Assembly (NCBI GenBank): GCA_900696465.1 | Contig: CAADGE010000048.1 | Coordinates: 393,523-457,522, forward strand | Origin: an uncultured Planctomycetota bacterium | Lineage (GTDB): Bacteria; Planctomycetota; Phycisphaerae; UBA1845; UTPLA1 | Direction of reading: 5' to 3' | Length of the DNA stretch: 64,000 bases | In this document: piece by piece, positions 9,296 through 17,938 of the stretch | How the letters are laid out: every line of letters begins with the position of its first letter | How positions within the stretch are numbered: position 1 is the stretch's first letter | Notes under the pieces: model-generated | What the model was told of the DNA's origin: nothing | Database searches by the model: none | The model's input: only the letters and a program-made list of their open reading frames with translations | Translations under genes and position numbers: made by a program

Positions 9296-10155
9296 CCACG
9301 CTCAGCAGTGCGACCGCCGGGATCAACGCCGCCAGCACCCATCGACTGCGCACGCTCTGGAGCTATCGCGAGCTGGTCTGGATGCTGGCCTGGCGCGATA
9401 TCCGCGTGCGCTACAAACACACCTTCCTCGGCGCCGCGTGGGCAGTTCTGCCCCCGTTGGCCATGATGCTCATCTTCAATTTTGTCTTTGGTAGCGTCGC
9501 CGACATGGATCGCGGCAAGCTGACCGGTCACCCGCACCTGCCCTACGCCCTCTTCGCCTTCAGCGGTCTGGTCCCCTGGATGCTCCTGGCCAACGGTTTG
9601 ACCGCCGCGACCAGCGCTCTCGTCGCCAACAGGCAACTGGTCACCAAGATTTACTTCCCGCGAGAGGTCTTTCCGATCGCCTCCGTGCTCAGCGCGCTCG
9701 TCGACTTCCTGATTGCCTCCGGCGTACTCGTCCTCATGGCCGTTTATTTCCACTTCCGCAGCGACGGTTGGAGCTACTCCTTCCACGCGTCAGCCCTCAT
9801 GCTCCCGGTGGTGATCATCGTCCAACTGATCTTCATGACCGGCGTCGCCCTCATCCTCTCCATGCTCAACCTCTTCTACCGCGACGTCAGCTTCCTGTTC
9901 CGCTTCGGTGTCCAGCTCTGGATGTTCCTCACCTGTGTCGTCTACAACCTCGAAGCCCCTTCCGGCTGGAAAAGGGCCATCATCGAACTCAATCCGATGA
10001 CCCCCATCATCCGCGCCTACCGCGATTGCCTTCTTTATGGAAAATGGCCCTTCAGTGCCGCCTTCCTCAATGCCGCGGCATGGTCGTTGATCCTGCTTCT
10101 CGTCGGCTGGTGGTGGTTCCGCCGACGGGAGTTTGAATTCGCCGAACGCATCTGA
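9292..10155 (+). CDS. ABC-2 type polysaccharide/teichoic-acid exporter permease (Wzm/TagG-like)
   Basis: The 287-residue product starts with the family pattern LVWMLAWRDIRVRYKHTFLG followed by WAVLPPLAMMLIFNFVFG. It has about six membrane segments and the conserved C-terminal LNPMTPIIRAYRDCLLYG. This is the permease half of ABC exporters for lipid-linked polysaccharide. The matching ATPase (Wzt/TagH/KpsT) is usually next door but is absent here; the following gene is a large TMTC-like membrane protein. The permease therefore either uses an ATPase encoded elsewhere or the operon has been rearranged. It is translationally coupled to the GT4 gene. Confidence 0.85.
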   Translation: MTTLSSATAGINAASTHRLRTLWSYRELVWMLAWRDIRVRYKHTFLGAAWAVLPPLAMMLIFNFVFGSVADMDRGKLTGHPHLPYALFAFSGLVPWMLLANGLTAATSALVANRQLVTKIYFPREVFPIASVLSALVDFLIASGVLVLMAVYFHFRSDGWSYSFHASALMLPVVIIVQLIFMTGVALILSMLNLFYRDVSFLFRFGVQLWMFLTCVVYNLEAPSGWKRAIIELNPMTPIIRAYRDCLLYGKWPFSAAFLNAAAWSLILLLVGWWWFRRREFEFAERI

Positions 10156-10176
10156 CCACCGGCCGGTAGCCGTGGA

Positions 10177-12000
10177 ATGAAGCAGACTCATTCGGAACGC
10201 CGTTCCGCCGCTCCCGAACCGGCGAAAGAGACCGCTTTCGGCGCAGGAGAGCCCCGCGCCCCTCGATGGCTCCTGCCGGTCCTCCTGCTGGCCGTAACCG
10301 CCGCCTACGCCAACAGCTTCCGCGGCGTGATGCTCTTCGACGATTTCTATCTGGAGACATCTCCCCACCTGCAAGACATCCGCTATTTTAAGGAACACCT
10401 CCTGTCATCGCGGCTCCTGGTCGACCTGACTTTCCTCCTGAACCACGCAGTCCACGAGTTCCGCGTCTTCGGGTATCACCTGGTCAATCTCGTCATCCAT
10501 CTGTTCGCCTGCTGGACACTCTTTGCCCTGCTGCGTCGCACCTTCGAATCCCCTGGCGCAAGAAGCATTCCTCATCAGCGCGCCGCCGTGCTCGCCTTCG
10601 CCATCGCCCTGCTCTGGGGACTGCATCCTCTCCAGACGCAGAGCGTCACCTACATCAGTCAGCGGGCCGAATCGATGATGGGGCTCTTCTATCTCCTCAC
10701 GCTCTACGGTGTGGCGACAACCGCACAGAATCCCGCTTCTTATCGCTGGCCGACTCTGGCCGTCCTCATGTGCGCAGCAGGCATGCTCTGTAAGCAGGTC
10801 ATGGTCACCGCCCCGCTTATCGCCATGCTCTATGACCGCGCCTTCTGGGCTGACTCCTGGCGCACCGTGATTATCCGCCGTTGGAAGCTTCATGCCGCCC
10901 TCGCCGCAACCTGGCTGCTCCTGCTTCTCACCGGCGTCGTCCGCGACATCTTTACATCCGCAGCAACCGTGAACGGACCCGTCACTGTCGGTTTCGGTGT
11001 GTCGACTGTATCACCCCTTCAATACCTCTGGACTCAGACCGGCGTCTTGCTCCATTACCTCCGACTGAGCGTCTGGCCCGACCAGCTCTGCCTCGATCAC
11101 GTCTGGCCGGTCGCTTCCTCGTTTCGCGAGGCCGCAATTCCAGGACTGGCCATGCTCTCACTGCTCGTTACGACGATCGTCGCTTGGCGAAGAAGCCCCG
11201 CCCTGGCCTTTTCCGGCATCTGGTTCTTCGGCGTACTGCTTCCGACATCCAGCTTCATCCCCATTCAGGATGTCATCTTCGAACACCGCATGTACTTATC
11301 GCTCGCCGCCGTCATCACCCTGGTCGTCGTAGCCGTTGACGGATTGCTTTTCAGGGCGTTCCCCAATTCCTCCTCTCGCCCAGGCGCGTACCGCGTGATC
11401 GCCACAGCGCTGCTCATCTCGGCAGCTGTCGCGCTCGGCGTGCGCACCCATCTGCGAAATCGCGACTACCACAGCATCGAAGCGATGTGGTCCTCGGTCC
11501 TCGCCATGTATCCCGACAGCCCCCGCGCCACCTGCAACCTCGGCGGTGCGAGGATGCGCGCCAGCCTCGTCGCGGAGGCGGAGCAACTCTATCGCCGTGC
11601 ACTCGAACTCCAGCCGCGGCTCTCAGAGGCCCGTTACAACCTCGGTCATCTCCTGTTGCTCACCGACCGAAACGACGAAGCCGCCAAACACCTCTCAGCC
11701 GTTCCGCCCATCGCACTCGAATACGCGGATGCCCAGCTCGACCTCGGCACCATCGCCGCCGTGTCCGGTAAGCTCGACGAAGCCATCTCGCACTTTCGAG
11801 AGGCCGTCCGCGCCCGTCCACACTTCGCCGATGCCTATTTCAATCTCGCCTGCGCCCTCGCGGAGTCCGGCAATATCGAGGGCGCGAAGTCCGCCTTCCG
11901 CGAGGCCCTCAGACTGCGGCCCGATGATGAAGAGGCCGCCCGCCGCCTCCATGATCTGGAAAACGCTGCACTGCCACGCGGCGGCCCCATGTCTCTGTAA
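10177..12000 (+). CDS. TMTC-like polytopic membrane protein with C-terminal TPR repeats
   Basis: This 607-residue protein has about ten hydrophobic segments in residues 25-425, then roughly four TPR units (for example ARYNLGHLLLLTDRNDEAAKH, and a later ADAYFNLACALAESGN unit). The membrane half contains HPLQTQSVTYISQRAESMMGLF, typical of the TMTC/PMT-like GT-C superfamily, in which such proteins transfer sugars from lipid donors to proteins. A loop FDDFYLE near residue 50 sits where GT-C enzymes carry catalytic acidic residues. It follows an ABC polysaccharide permease and a GT4 with only 21 nt spacing, which supports a role in surface glycosylation. The function is inferred from fold resemblance only. 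Confidence 0.65.
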   Translation: MKQTHSERRSAAPEPAKETAFGAGEPRAPRWLLPVLLLAVTAAYANSFRGVMLFDDFYLETSPHLQDIRYFKEHLLSSRLLVDLTFLLNHAVHEFRVFGYHLVNLVIHLFACWTLFALLRRTFESPGARSIPHQRAAVLAFAIALLWGLHPLQTQSVTYISQRAESMMGLFYLLTLYGVATTAQNPASYRWPTLAVLMCAAGMLCKQVMVTAPLIAMLYDRAFWADSWRTVIIRRWKLHAALAATWLLLLLTGVVRDIFTSAATVNGPVTVGFGVSTVSPLQYLWTQTGVLLHYLRLSVWPDQLCLDHVWPVASSFREAAIPGLAMLSLLVTTIVAWRRSPALAFSGIWFFGVLLPTSSFIPIQDVIFEHRMYLSLAAVITLVVVAVDGLLFRAFPNSSSRPGAYRVIATALLISAAVALGVRTHLRNRDYHSIEAMWSSVLAMYPDSPRATCNLGGARMRASLVAEAEQLYRRALELQPRLSEARYNLGHLLLLTDRNDEAAKHLSAVPPIALEYADAQLDLGTIAAVSGKLDEAISHFREAVRARPHFADAYFNLACALAESGNIEGAKSAFREALRLRPDDEEAARRLHDLENAALPRGGPMSL

Positions 12001-12116
12001 AGGCACACACAATCCGCTCGACTTGCCTGCACCTACAAACTAAACTCTCGCCCGGTCGTTTCACGACGTGTTACGCATCACCGCAAATAATGTGTTCTGA
12101 AAGGTTGTAGCCCCGC

Positions 12117-13181
12117 ATGAAATTCGCCATCATCGGTCCCCCTCAGTCCGGCAAGTCCACCCTCTTCGCCGCCATCACCGGTCAGGCGATCGACCCCTCC
12201 CACGCGCCGGCCGAACGGCTTGCCACCGTCCTGGTGCCCGACGATCGTCTTGATTTTCTTGCCGCCCTCTACAAGCCCAAGAAGTACACGCCGGCACATC
12301 TGGAGTTTGTCGACATCCCCGGCGTCTCCCTCGCCGAGCCCAACGGCCCGAAAGAGTTCCGGCGGACGATGGACACTGTACGACGATGCGACGGCATTGT
12401 CATGGTTGTCCGCGCCTTTGAATCTGACAGCGTCGTCAAGTATCGCAACCGTATCGACCCGAAGGCCGACGTCGACGAGCTGCACGCCGAGCTGATCTTC
12501 GCCGACCTCGAACAGGTCGTTGCCCGCATCGAAAAACTGGAAAAATCAACCCAGAAGCCGACCAAGACGCGGGACGCCGAACTCCGAGAACTCGCCTTCA
12601 TGCGCCGTGCCCACGAAGCCCTCGAAAAGGAATCCCCCGTCGCATCCGCCATTCACAACGACGAAGAGCGTGGCATCGCCACCAGCTTCGGCTTCCTCAC
12701 CCAGAAGCCCGTCATCGTCGTCATCAACGTCGGCGAAGGCGACATCGCCAAGCCACCATTCTTCACTCACGAGCACGCCCGTGCGACGACCGCCCTCGCC
12801 GCGGAGATCGAGGCGGAGATTTCGCAGCTCGACGAAAAAGATCGTCCCGCCTTCCTCGCTGACCTCGGCATCACCGAGCCGGCCAGGACGCGCCTCATCC
12901 GCACCTGCTACGACGCCGTCGGCCTTATCTCTTTCCTTACCTGCGGCGAAGACGAGGTCCGCGCCTGGACAATCGCCAAGGGCACGACTGCCGTCGACGC
13001 CGCCGGGAAGATTCACAGCGACATCCAGCGCGGCTTCATCCGCGCCGAGACCGTCGCCTTCGTCGACCTCAAAGCCGCGGGCGACATGCGCGGCGCCAAG
13101 TCCGCCAACAAGGTCCGCCTCGAACCCAAGCACTACGTCGTACAAGACGGCGATATTATCAATTTCCGCTTTAACGTCTGA
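12117..13181 (+). CDS. ychF: YchF-family ATPase/GTPase with TGS domain
   Basis: The 354-residue product has a P-loop GPPQSGKST at residues 7-15, a G3 motif DIPG, and in place of NKxD the YchF-type VINVGEGD. A coiled-coil stretch lies in the middle (about 130-170). The C-terminal TGS domain ends in HYVVQDGDIINFRFNV. YchF is an Obg-related P-loop protein that prefers ATP and associates with ribosomes. The length is just under the usual 363. The sequence is more divergent than typical YchF, so a lineage-specific paralogue is possible. It appears to be a single-gene unit, 116 nt downstream of the TMTC-like gene. Confidence 0.82.
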   Translation: MKFAIIGPPQSGKSTLFAAITGQAIDPSHAPAERLATVLVPDDRLDFLAALYKPKKYTPAHLEFVDIPGVSLAEPNGPKEFRRTMDTVRRCDGIVMVVRAFESDSVVKYRNRIDPKADVDELHAELIFADLEQVVARIEKLEKSTQKPTKTRDAELRELAFMRRAHEALEKESPVASAIHNDEERGIATSFGFLTQKPVIVVINVGEGDIAKPPFFTHEHARATTALAAEIEAEISQLDEKDRPAFLADLGITEPARTRLIRTCYDAVGLISFLTCGEDEVRAWTIAKGTTAVDAAGKIHSDIQRGFIRAETVAFVDLKAAGDMRGAKSANKVRLEPKHYVVQDGDIINFRFNV

Positions 13182-13282
13182 GCGACGCTTCGTTGGCTGG
13201 CCTTGCGAATCTTCCGAGGTTATAAATCCGCGCTTCGTGCGTCCGACACGCGGTGCGGCGAGGACGCCAAAATGAGTCGCGG

Positions 13283-14653
13283 ATGGCCATGCCCTCTCAA
13301 TCCACCCTTTTCTTCTTCCAGCGCCCGCAGTGGGCACTTGCCGGCTCCTTCCTTGGACTCATCACCCTTGGCACCCTGCTGCTCGCCCTGCCTGTCTCGC
13401 ACGGCGCCCGGAAGATCAGCCCGCTCGATGCCCTCTTCACCTCTACCTCCGCCGTCTGCATCACCGGCCTCGTCGTCGTGGACACCGGCACGGATTACTC
13501 ACGCTTCGGACACACCGTCATCATGCTCCTCATGCAGCTCGGCGGACTGGGCATCATGACCTTCGCCGTCCTCGGCACCCAGCTCCTCGGCCGTCGACTC
13601 TCGCTGCAATCACAGGCCATGATCGCCGAAACCTTCTGGCAGAGCGACGCCGCAACTACCGTCCGACGCGACCTCAAACGCATTGTCGGCATGACCCTGC
13701 TCATCGAAGCGATCGGCATGCTCTTTCTCTACGGTCACTTTCGCCACGTAACGGGCTACGAACATTCCGCCCCCTTCTCCGCCGCCTTTCATGCCGTCAG
13801 CGCCTTCTGCAATGCCGGCTTCTCGCTCCATTCCGACAGCATGATGCACTTTCGCTCAAGCCCGCTGGTCATGTTCGTCATCATGGGCCTCGTCTTCTTT
13901 GGCGGAATCGGCCACAGCGTCACCCTCGAAGCCATCCGCCGATCCCTCGCTCGAATCACCGGAAGCCAAAAGGGTTCCGTTAACTGGTCGCTCCATTCCC
14001 GCGTCGTGCTCAGTGTCTCGCTGCTTCTGATTGTGGCCGGTTCCGTGCTGCTCTATGTGTCCGGTGCCGACCGCGAAACCGCCAGCTTCGCCCAGCGCTG
14101 GCTCGACGTCCTCTTTCAGTCCGTCGCCTCACGCACTGCGGGCTTTAACAGCGTGGACATCAGCCGGCTTCCGCTGGCCTCTCTACTCGTGCTCGTCCTG
14201 CTGATGTTCATCGGCGCTGCACCAGCATCCTGTGCCGGCGGCATCAAGGTAACCAGCGCCGCCGTCTATTTTGCCGAAGTTCGTGCCCGGCTCACCGGGG
14301 CGAGAGAAGCCGCCCTTTTCGGCCGACGCCTGCCGACAGATGTCATCGCCAAGGCCACCCTCGTCATCAGCCTGTCCGTCCTGTGGAACATGATCGGTTG
14401 CCTGCTGCTGACCATCACTGAGCGGTCCTCGCCCGGCATCCATCTTGAACAACTGCTCGTCGAACAGGTCTCCGCCTTCGGCACCGTCGGCCTCTCCACC
14501 GGCATCACCCCCGAGTTATCGACGCCCGGGCGTATCTGGATCATACTCAGCATGTTCGTCGGCCGAATCGGACCGCTGACGGCCGCCATGGCCATGATGC
14601 CCAAGGAATCCGGCGGAATCCGATACCCCGAGGAACGCCTCATGATTGGTTGA
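13283..14653 (+). CDS. ktrB: Potassium uptake protein KtrB/TrkH
   Basis: This is the K+-translocating subunit of a Ktr/Trk system. All four pore-loop (selectivity filter) repeats can be seen: TSAVCITGLVVVDTGT, SAFCNAGFSLHS, SRTAGFNSVD and SAFGTVGLSTG, separated by paired membrane helices. The length is 456 aa from ATG 13283 (MAMPSQST); ATG 13289 is an alternative and the open frame reaches back to GTG 13253. It has the short N-terminus of KtrB rather than the longer TrkH. The regulatory subunit ktrA follows after 165 nt. Confidence 0.93.
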   Translation: MAMPSQSTLFFFQRPQWALAGSFLGLITLGTLLLALPVSHGARKISPLDALFTSTSAVCITGLVVVDTGTDYSRFGHTVIMLLMQLGGLGIMTFAVLGTQLLGRRLSLQSQAMIAETFWQSDAATTVRRDLKRIVGMTLLIEAIGMLFLYGHFRHVTGYEHSAPFSAAFHAVSAFCNAGFSLHSDSMMHFRSSPLVMFVIMGLVFFGGIGHSVTLEAIRRSLARITGSQKGSVNWSLHSRVVLSVSLLLIVAGSVLLYVSGADRETASFAQRWLDVLFQSVASRTAGFNSVDISRLPLASLLVLVLLMFIGAAPASCAGGIKVTSAAVYFAEVRARLTGAREAALFGRRLPTDVIAKATLVISLSVLWNMIGCLLLTITERSSPGIHLEQLLVEQVSAFGTVGLSTGITPELSTPGRIWIILSMFVGRIGPLTAAMAMMPKESGGIRYPEERLMIG

Positions 14654-14727
14654 CGCTCATGCAGAATGATACGACTTGCAGAACTGACAAGGGTGGTACG
14701 GGCGTCTCGCCCATCATTGGCCGGGTG

Positions 14728-14778
14728 GCATGGCCGCGGCTTGGTGCGGCCATGTATTCGTCCTAGCCCGCGGCGGGC
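14728..14778. repeat. Two palindromes between ktrB and ktrA
   Basis: A perfect 9-bp stem CATGGCCGC/GCGGCCATG with an 8-nt loop (14728-14753) is followed by AGCCCG/CGGGCT with a 3-nt loop (14764-14778). Neither is followed by a T-tract, so termination is unlikely. They may be REP-like elements or RNA hairpins that set the KtrB:KtrA ratio. Confidence 0.45.
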
Positions 14779-14818
14779 TGAGGTAAGCGAGTTTGCCTGA
14801 TCGAATGGAAGATGGAAC

Positions 14819-15478
14819 ATGAGACAAGTAGCCGTAATCGGCCTCGGACAATTCGGTACCCACCTGGCTCGCGCACTCACGCAAATGCACTGCGAGGTCA
14901 TGGCCATCGACTCCGACGAGGCCCGCGTCGCCGAGCTGCGCGACGACGTCCACCGCGCCGTCATCGGCGACGCCCGCGACATGGAGGTGCTGCAATCGCT
15001 CATCACCTCGTCGATGGACGAAGCCGTCGTTTCCCTCGGCGAGAGCATGGAAGCCAGCATCCTCTGCACGCTCCACCTCAGCCAGATCGGCGTCAAGCGC
15101 ATCCGCACCAAGGCCGTCAACGAAGACCACGCCATGATCCTCAAGGCCGTCGGTGCCCATGAGCCGATCTTTCCCGAGCGCGAGACCGCTGAGCGCACCG
15201 CGCGGCGCATCGCTCATCCGACCCTGCTCGATTATTTCCCCTTCGCAGAAGACTACCGTATCATGGAAATTGCCATGCCCAGGCCGCTGGTCGGTAAGTC
15301 GCTCGGCGAGTCGCAGCTCCGCGCCGGTTTTAATCTGCTCGTCCTCGCCACCAAGTCCGCAACCTCCGGTCAGTTCCGCTTCATGCCCGCCGCCGAAGAC
15401 AAACTCCGCGCCGACGACATCCTCATCGTCCTCGGCCGCGAGGTTGACCTGGCGAGGTTCTCCGTGCTCGAAGAATAA
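14819..15478 (+). CDS. ktrA: Potassium uptake regulatory subunit KtrA (RCK)
   Basis: The 219-residue protein is a cytoplasmic RCK gating ring subunit for KtrB. The Rossmann RCK-N domain shows VIGLGQFGTHLARAL and the acidic residue of the nucleotide site in AIDSDEARV. The TrkA-C domain occupies about residues 135-219 (MPRPLVGKSLGES ... LRADDILIVLG). The length matches KtrA (about 220) and not the double-RCK TrkA (about 458). It binds ATP/ADP or NAD(H) to control K+ flux. It belongs with ktrB upstream. Confidence 0.93.
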   Translation: MRQVAVIGLGQFGTHLARALTQMHCEVMAIDSDEARVAELRDDVHRAVIGDARDMEVLQSLITSSMDEAVVSLGESMEASILCTLHLSQIGVKRIRTKAVNEDHAMILKAVGAHEPIFPERETAERTARRIAHPTLLDYFPFAEDYRIMEIAMPRPLVGKSLGESQLRAGFNLLVLATKSATSGQFRFMPAAEDKLRADDILIVLGREVDLARFSVLEE

Positions 15479-15651
15479 CCCCGCTCCATCCACCCCAAGC
15501 CCACGGCTACCTGCCATGGGCATTGCCTTCCGCGGCCATGCGCCTCGATTCCGCATTCCGCGTTCACATTCCGCGTCGACCCATAGAACCCCGTGCCGAC
15601 GACTGCTAACATATCCACCGGCTAGACCGACGCCGCAGGAGCCAACAGCCC

Positions 15652-16203
15652 TTGTCCCGCGATAAATTCAACGAAATCTCACCCGGCACCAACATCCCCT
15701 ACGTCGTCAACTCGATCATCGAAATCCCCAAGGGACGACGCAGCAAGTTCGAGTTGGACAAGACCACCGGCCTCTTTCGGCTCGATCGCTACCTCGCCTC
15801 CTCCAGCCATTACCCCGGCGACTATGGCTTCATCCCCCAGACCCTCGCCGAGGACGGCGACGCCCTCGACGTTCTCGTCATGGTCAACGAACCAACTTTC
15901 ACCGGCTGCCTCATCGAGGCCCGCGTCATCGGCATGTTTCGCATGATGGACAAGGGACACAACGATTACAAAATCTTCGGCGTGCCCAACACCGATCCCC
16001 TCTTCTCCGACTACAAAACCCTCGACGACGTACAGACCCCATTCCTCCGCGAAGTCGAGCATTTCTTCCTCACCTACAAGCAGCTCGAAGGCGCCCTCAC
16101 CGAGACACACGGCTGGGTCACGTCCGAGGAAGCTATTGCCGAGGTTCGGGCATCCATCAATCGCTTCGTCGAAAACCGCAAGCCACGCATCAACGACGCA
16201 TAA
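15652..16203 (+). CDS. ppa: Inorganic pyrophosphatase (family I)
   Basis: The 183-residue soluble enzyme hydrolyses pyrophosphate to phosphate. Family I motifs are present: IEIPKGRRSKFELDK at the N-terminus, YPGDYGFIPQTLAEDGDALDVLV containing the Mg-binding aspartates, and KGHNDYKIFGVP. Note DALD where many homologues have DPLD; the metal-binding aspartates are intact. The start is TTG 15652, supported by AGGAG at 15637-15641. It stands alone after 173 nt that contain only degenerate ATTCCGCATTCCGCG-type repeat words (around 15550-15585). Confidence 0.93.
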   Translation: MSRDKFNEISPGTNIPYVVNSIIEIPKGRRSKFELDKTTGLFRLDRYLASSSHYPGDYGFIPQTLAEDGDALDVLVMVNEPTFTGCLIEARVIGMFRMMDKGHNDYKIFGVPNTDPLFSDYKTLDDVQTPFLREVEHFFLTYKQLEGALTETHGWVTSEEAIAEVRASINRFVENRKPRINDA

Positions 16204-16257
16204 TCGAAGTGCGGAATTCATTTGACATCCGTTGCCGGGCTTCCGACCATACCGGCG

Positions 16258-17403
16258 ATGTCCTCAAAATGGTTCATCCCGATGAGTCTGGGGGTCTTCG
16301 CTCTGATCGTCGGCGGACCGTGGCTCTATCTCTCCATCACGCAGGAACGGTCCGGCAGAACCACGACCGGCCGCAGCGCCGACATCCTTCGCGATCCCGC
16401 CTTTGTCGGCCTCGCCGAACGCACCCCTCCGAAACCCGTCTCCGAGCCGGAAGCGCAAGCGTCCGGCAAAACCCCAAAGGAAATCAAACCCCTCGCATTA
16501 GATTCCGTCACCGATCAACGCGCTTTGCCAACGGATCCGCAATTCGCAATCCGAAATCCGAAATCCTTCGCGCCTCCCACCGCAAGACAGGTAGCCGCTC
16601 TCGTCGCCGATCGACTGGACGAAGCGTCCGTGAAATTGCGTACCGATCTTGACAAGTCATCAGTAACACAATTCGTCCGAGGAGCGTCCGCCGCGCAGGA
16701 GGGCAAGCTGGACGATGCGCTGGCCCGCTTCGATCAGGCGATCCAACGCGATCCGGAAAACATCTCGGCACACGCAGCGCGTGCCTCCATTCTGGTCGCG
16801 CAGGGAAGATTCGCCGAAGCGGCGGATGCATGGGCCGAAGTGGTGCGCCGCTCTCCAAAAGATGCTGCATCACGGTACAACCTCGCCGTGGTGCTCTTCC
16901 GCCTGGGGCGCAATCACGAAGCGGCGACCCAGCTCCGTGAAGTGATAGCCATCGACCCGGACCATGCACCGGCGCATTACAACCTGGCAAGTCTCGCCCA
17001 GCGCGAAGGTCGCCTGCGCGAAGCCCGCGACGCATGGGAATCGTTCACCCGGCTGCGACCGGAGGTGGCCAGCGCGTGGTTCAATCTCGGCGTGGCCTAC
17101 ATCGACCTCGATCAGCCGGTCGAGGCCGTGGCCTGCTTTTCGGTGCTGGTGCAGCTGACGCCGGACGACGCCGATGCCCACCTGAACCTCGGCATCGCCA
17201 GCGCGATGTCTGGGCAGTTCGACGCCGCCCTGGCGGCCCTGCAACGCGCCGACGCGCTGGCGCCCTGCGACGAGACGATCACCCGCTACCTCGTCGCGCT
17301 GCACGATTTGGTCGCCGATCACGGCGGGCCGAAGGCGGCGCAGCATCGACAGCTCGCGGTCATGTTGCAGGAGCAGGTTGAAAACACGTGGGAATCACCC
17401 TAA
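16258..17403 (+). CDS. Membrane-anchored TPR protein
   Basis: After a single N-terminal membrane segment (MSLGVFALIVGGPWLYLSI, from about residue 8) comes a low-complexity linker of about 100 residues and then six or so TPR units (AHAARASILVAQGRFAEAAD, SRYNLAVVLFRLGRNHEAAT, AHYNLASLAQREGRLREARD and so on) to residue 360. TPR arrays bind protein partners, so it is likely an assembly scaffold on the cytoplasmic membrane. The linker contains a 21-nt DNA segment shared with the unrelated PLP gene at 25885 and AATCCGAAATCC repeat words (16534-16566), so part of it is repeat-derived. TTG 16222 is a possible earlier start. Confidence 0.75.
   Translation: MSSKWFIPMSLGVFALIVGGPWLYLSITQERSGRTTTGRSADILRDPAFVGLAERTPPKPVSEPEAQASGKTPKEIKPLALDSVTDQRALPTDPQFAIRNPKSFAPPTARQVAALVADRLDEASVKLRTDLDKSSVTQFVRGASAAQEGKLDDALARFDQAIQRDPENISAHAARASILVAQGRFAEAADAWAEVVRRSPKDAASRYNLAVVLFRLGRNHEAATQLREVIAIDPDHAPAHYNLASLAQREGRLREARDAWESFTRLRPEVASAWFNLGVAYIDLDQPVEAVACFSVLVQLTPDDADAHLNLGIASAMSGQFDAALAALQRADALAPCDETITRYLVALHDLVADHGGPKAAQHRQLAVMLQEQVENTWESP
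16441..16566. repeat. Repeat-derived linker inside the TPR gene
   Basis: The segment opens with one arm of the palindromic element also seen at 25886 (core GAGCCGGAAGCGCAAGCG). It ends with tandem AATCCG/AAATCC words (16534-16566) nearly the same as those in the mutL linker at 32760-32800. The frame stays open through it. Confidence 0.6.
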
Positions 17404-17452
17404 TCTTCACGCTTTCGGAACGGACCTCACACCAACAACAAGGAATCGCACC

Positions 17453-17923
17453 ATGGAAAGAACGCTCATCATTCTCAAGCCCGACTCTCTCCAGCGCGGG
17501 CTTGCCGGAAGGATCATCACCCGCTTCGAAGAGAAGGGTTTTCAGTTCGCCGCCCTCAAGCTGATGCGCGTCTCGCGCGAACTGGCCGAGAAGCACTACG
17601 CCGTCCACAAGGAAAAGCCCTTCTATCCTCGCCTCATCGAATACATCACCAGCAGCCCGGTCGTCGTCGCCGTCCTGCAGGGAAATAATGCCATCGCCGT
17701 CTCACGAAAAATGATGGGCGCCACTTTCGGTTCCAAGGCCGAGCCGGGCACCATTCGTGGCGACTTCGGCATGTCCAACAGCTTTAACCTGATCCACGGA
17801 TCGGATTCGCCAGAAGCGGCGCAGTTCGAGATCGGTCTCTATTTCCGGCCCGATGAGTTGCTGGCCTACGAGCGGGCGAGTGAGCGGTGGATTTACGACA
17901 TGTCCGGCGGCGAGCCGGAGTAA
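17453..17923 (+). CDS. ndk: Nucleoside diphosphate kinase
   Basis: The 156-residue enzyme moves the gamma-phosphate from ATP to other NDPs through a phosphohistidine. MERTLIILKPDSLQRGL at the start and NLIHGSDSPEAA, holding the active-site histidine, are diagnostic; the KPFYP motif is present. ATG 17453 has AAGGA 8 nt upstream and is chosen over the open frame beginning at 17378. The length is slightly over the usual 140-150. It lies 49 nt after the TPR gene and is convergent with the large minus-strand gene beyond it (15 nt apart); no terminator is visible between. Confidence 0.95.
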   Translation: MERTLIILKPDSLQRGLAGRIITRFEEKGFQFAALKLMRVSRELAEKHYAVHKEKPFYPRLIEYITSSPVVVAVLQGNNAIAVSRKMMGATFGSKAEPGTIRGDFGMSNSFNLIHGSDSPEAAQFEIGLYFRPDELLAYERASERWIYDMSGGEPE

Positions 17924-17938
17924 ATCTCGCAAAAAGGG

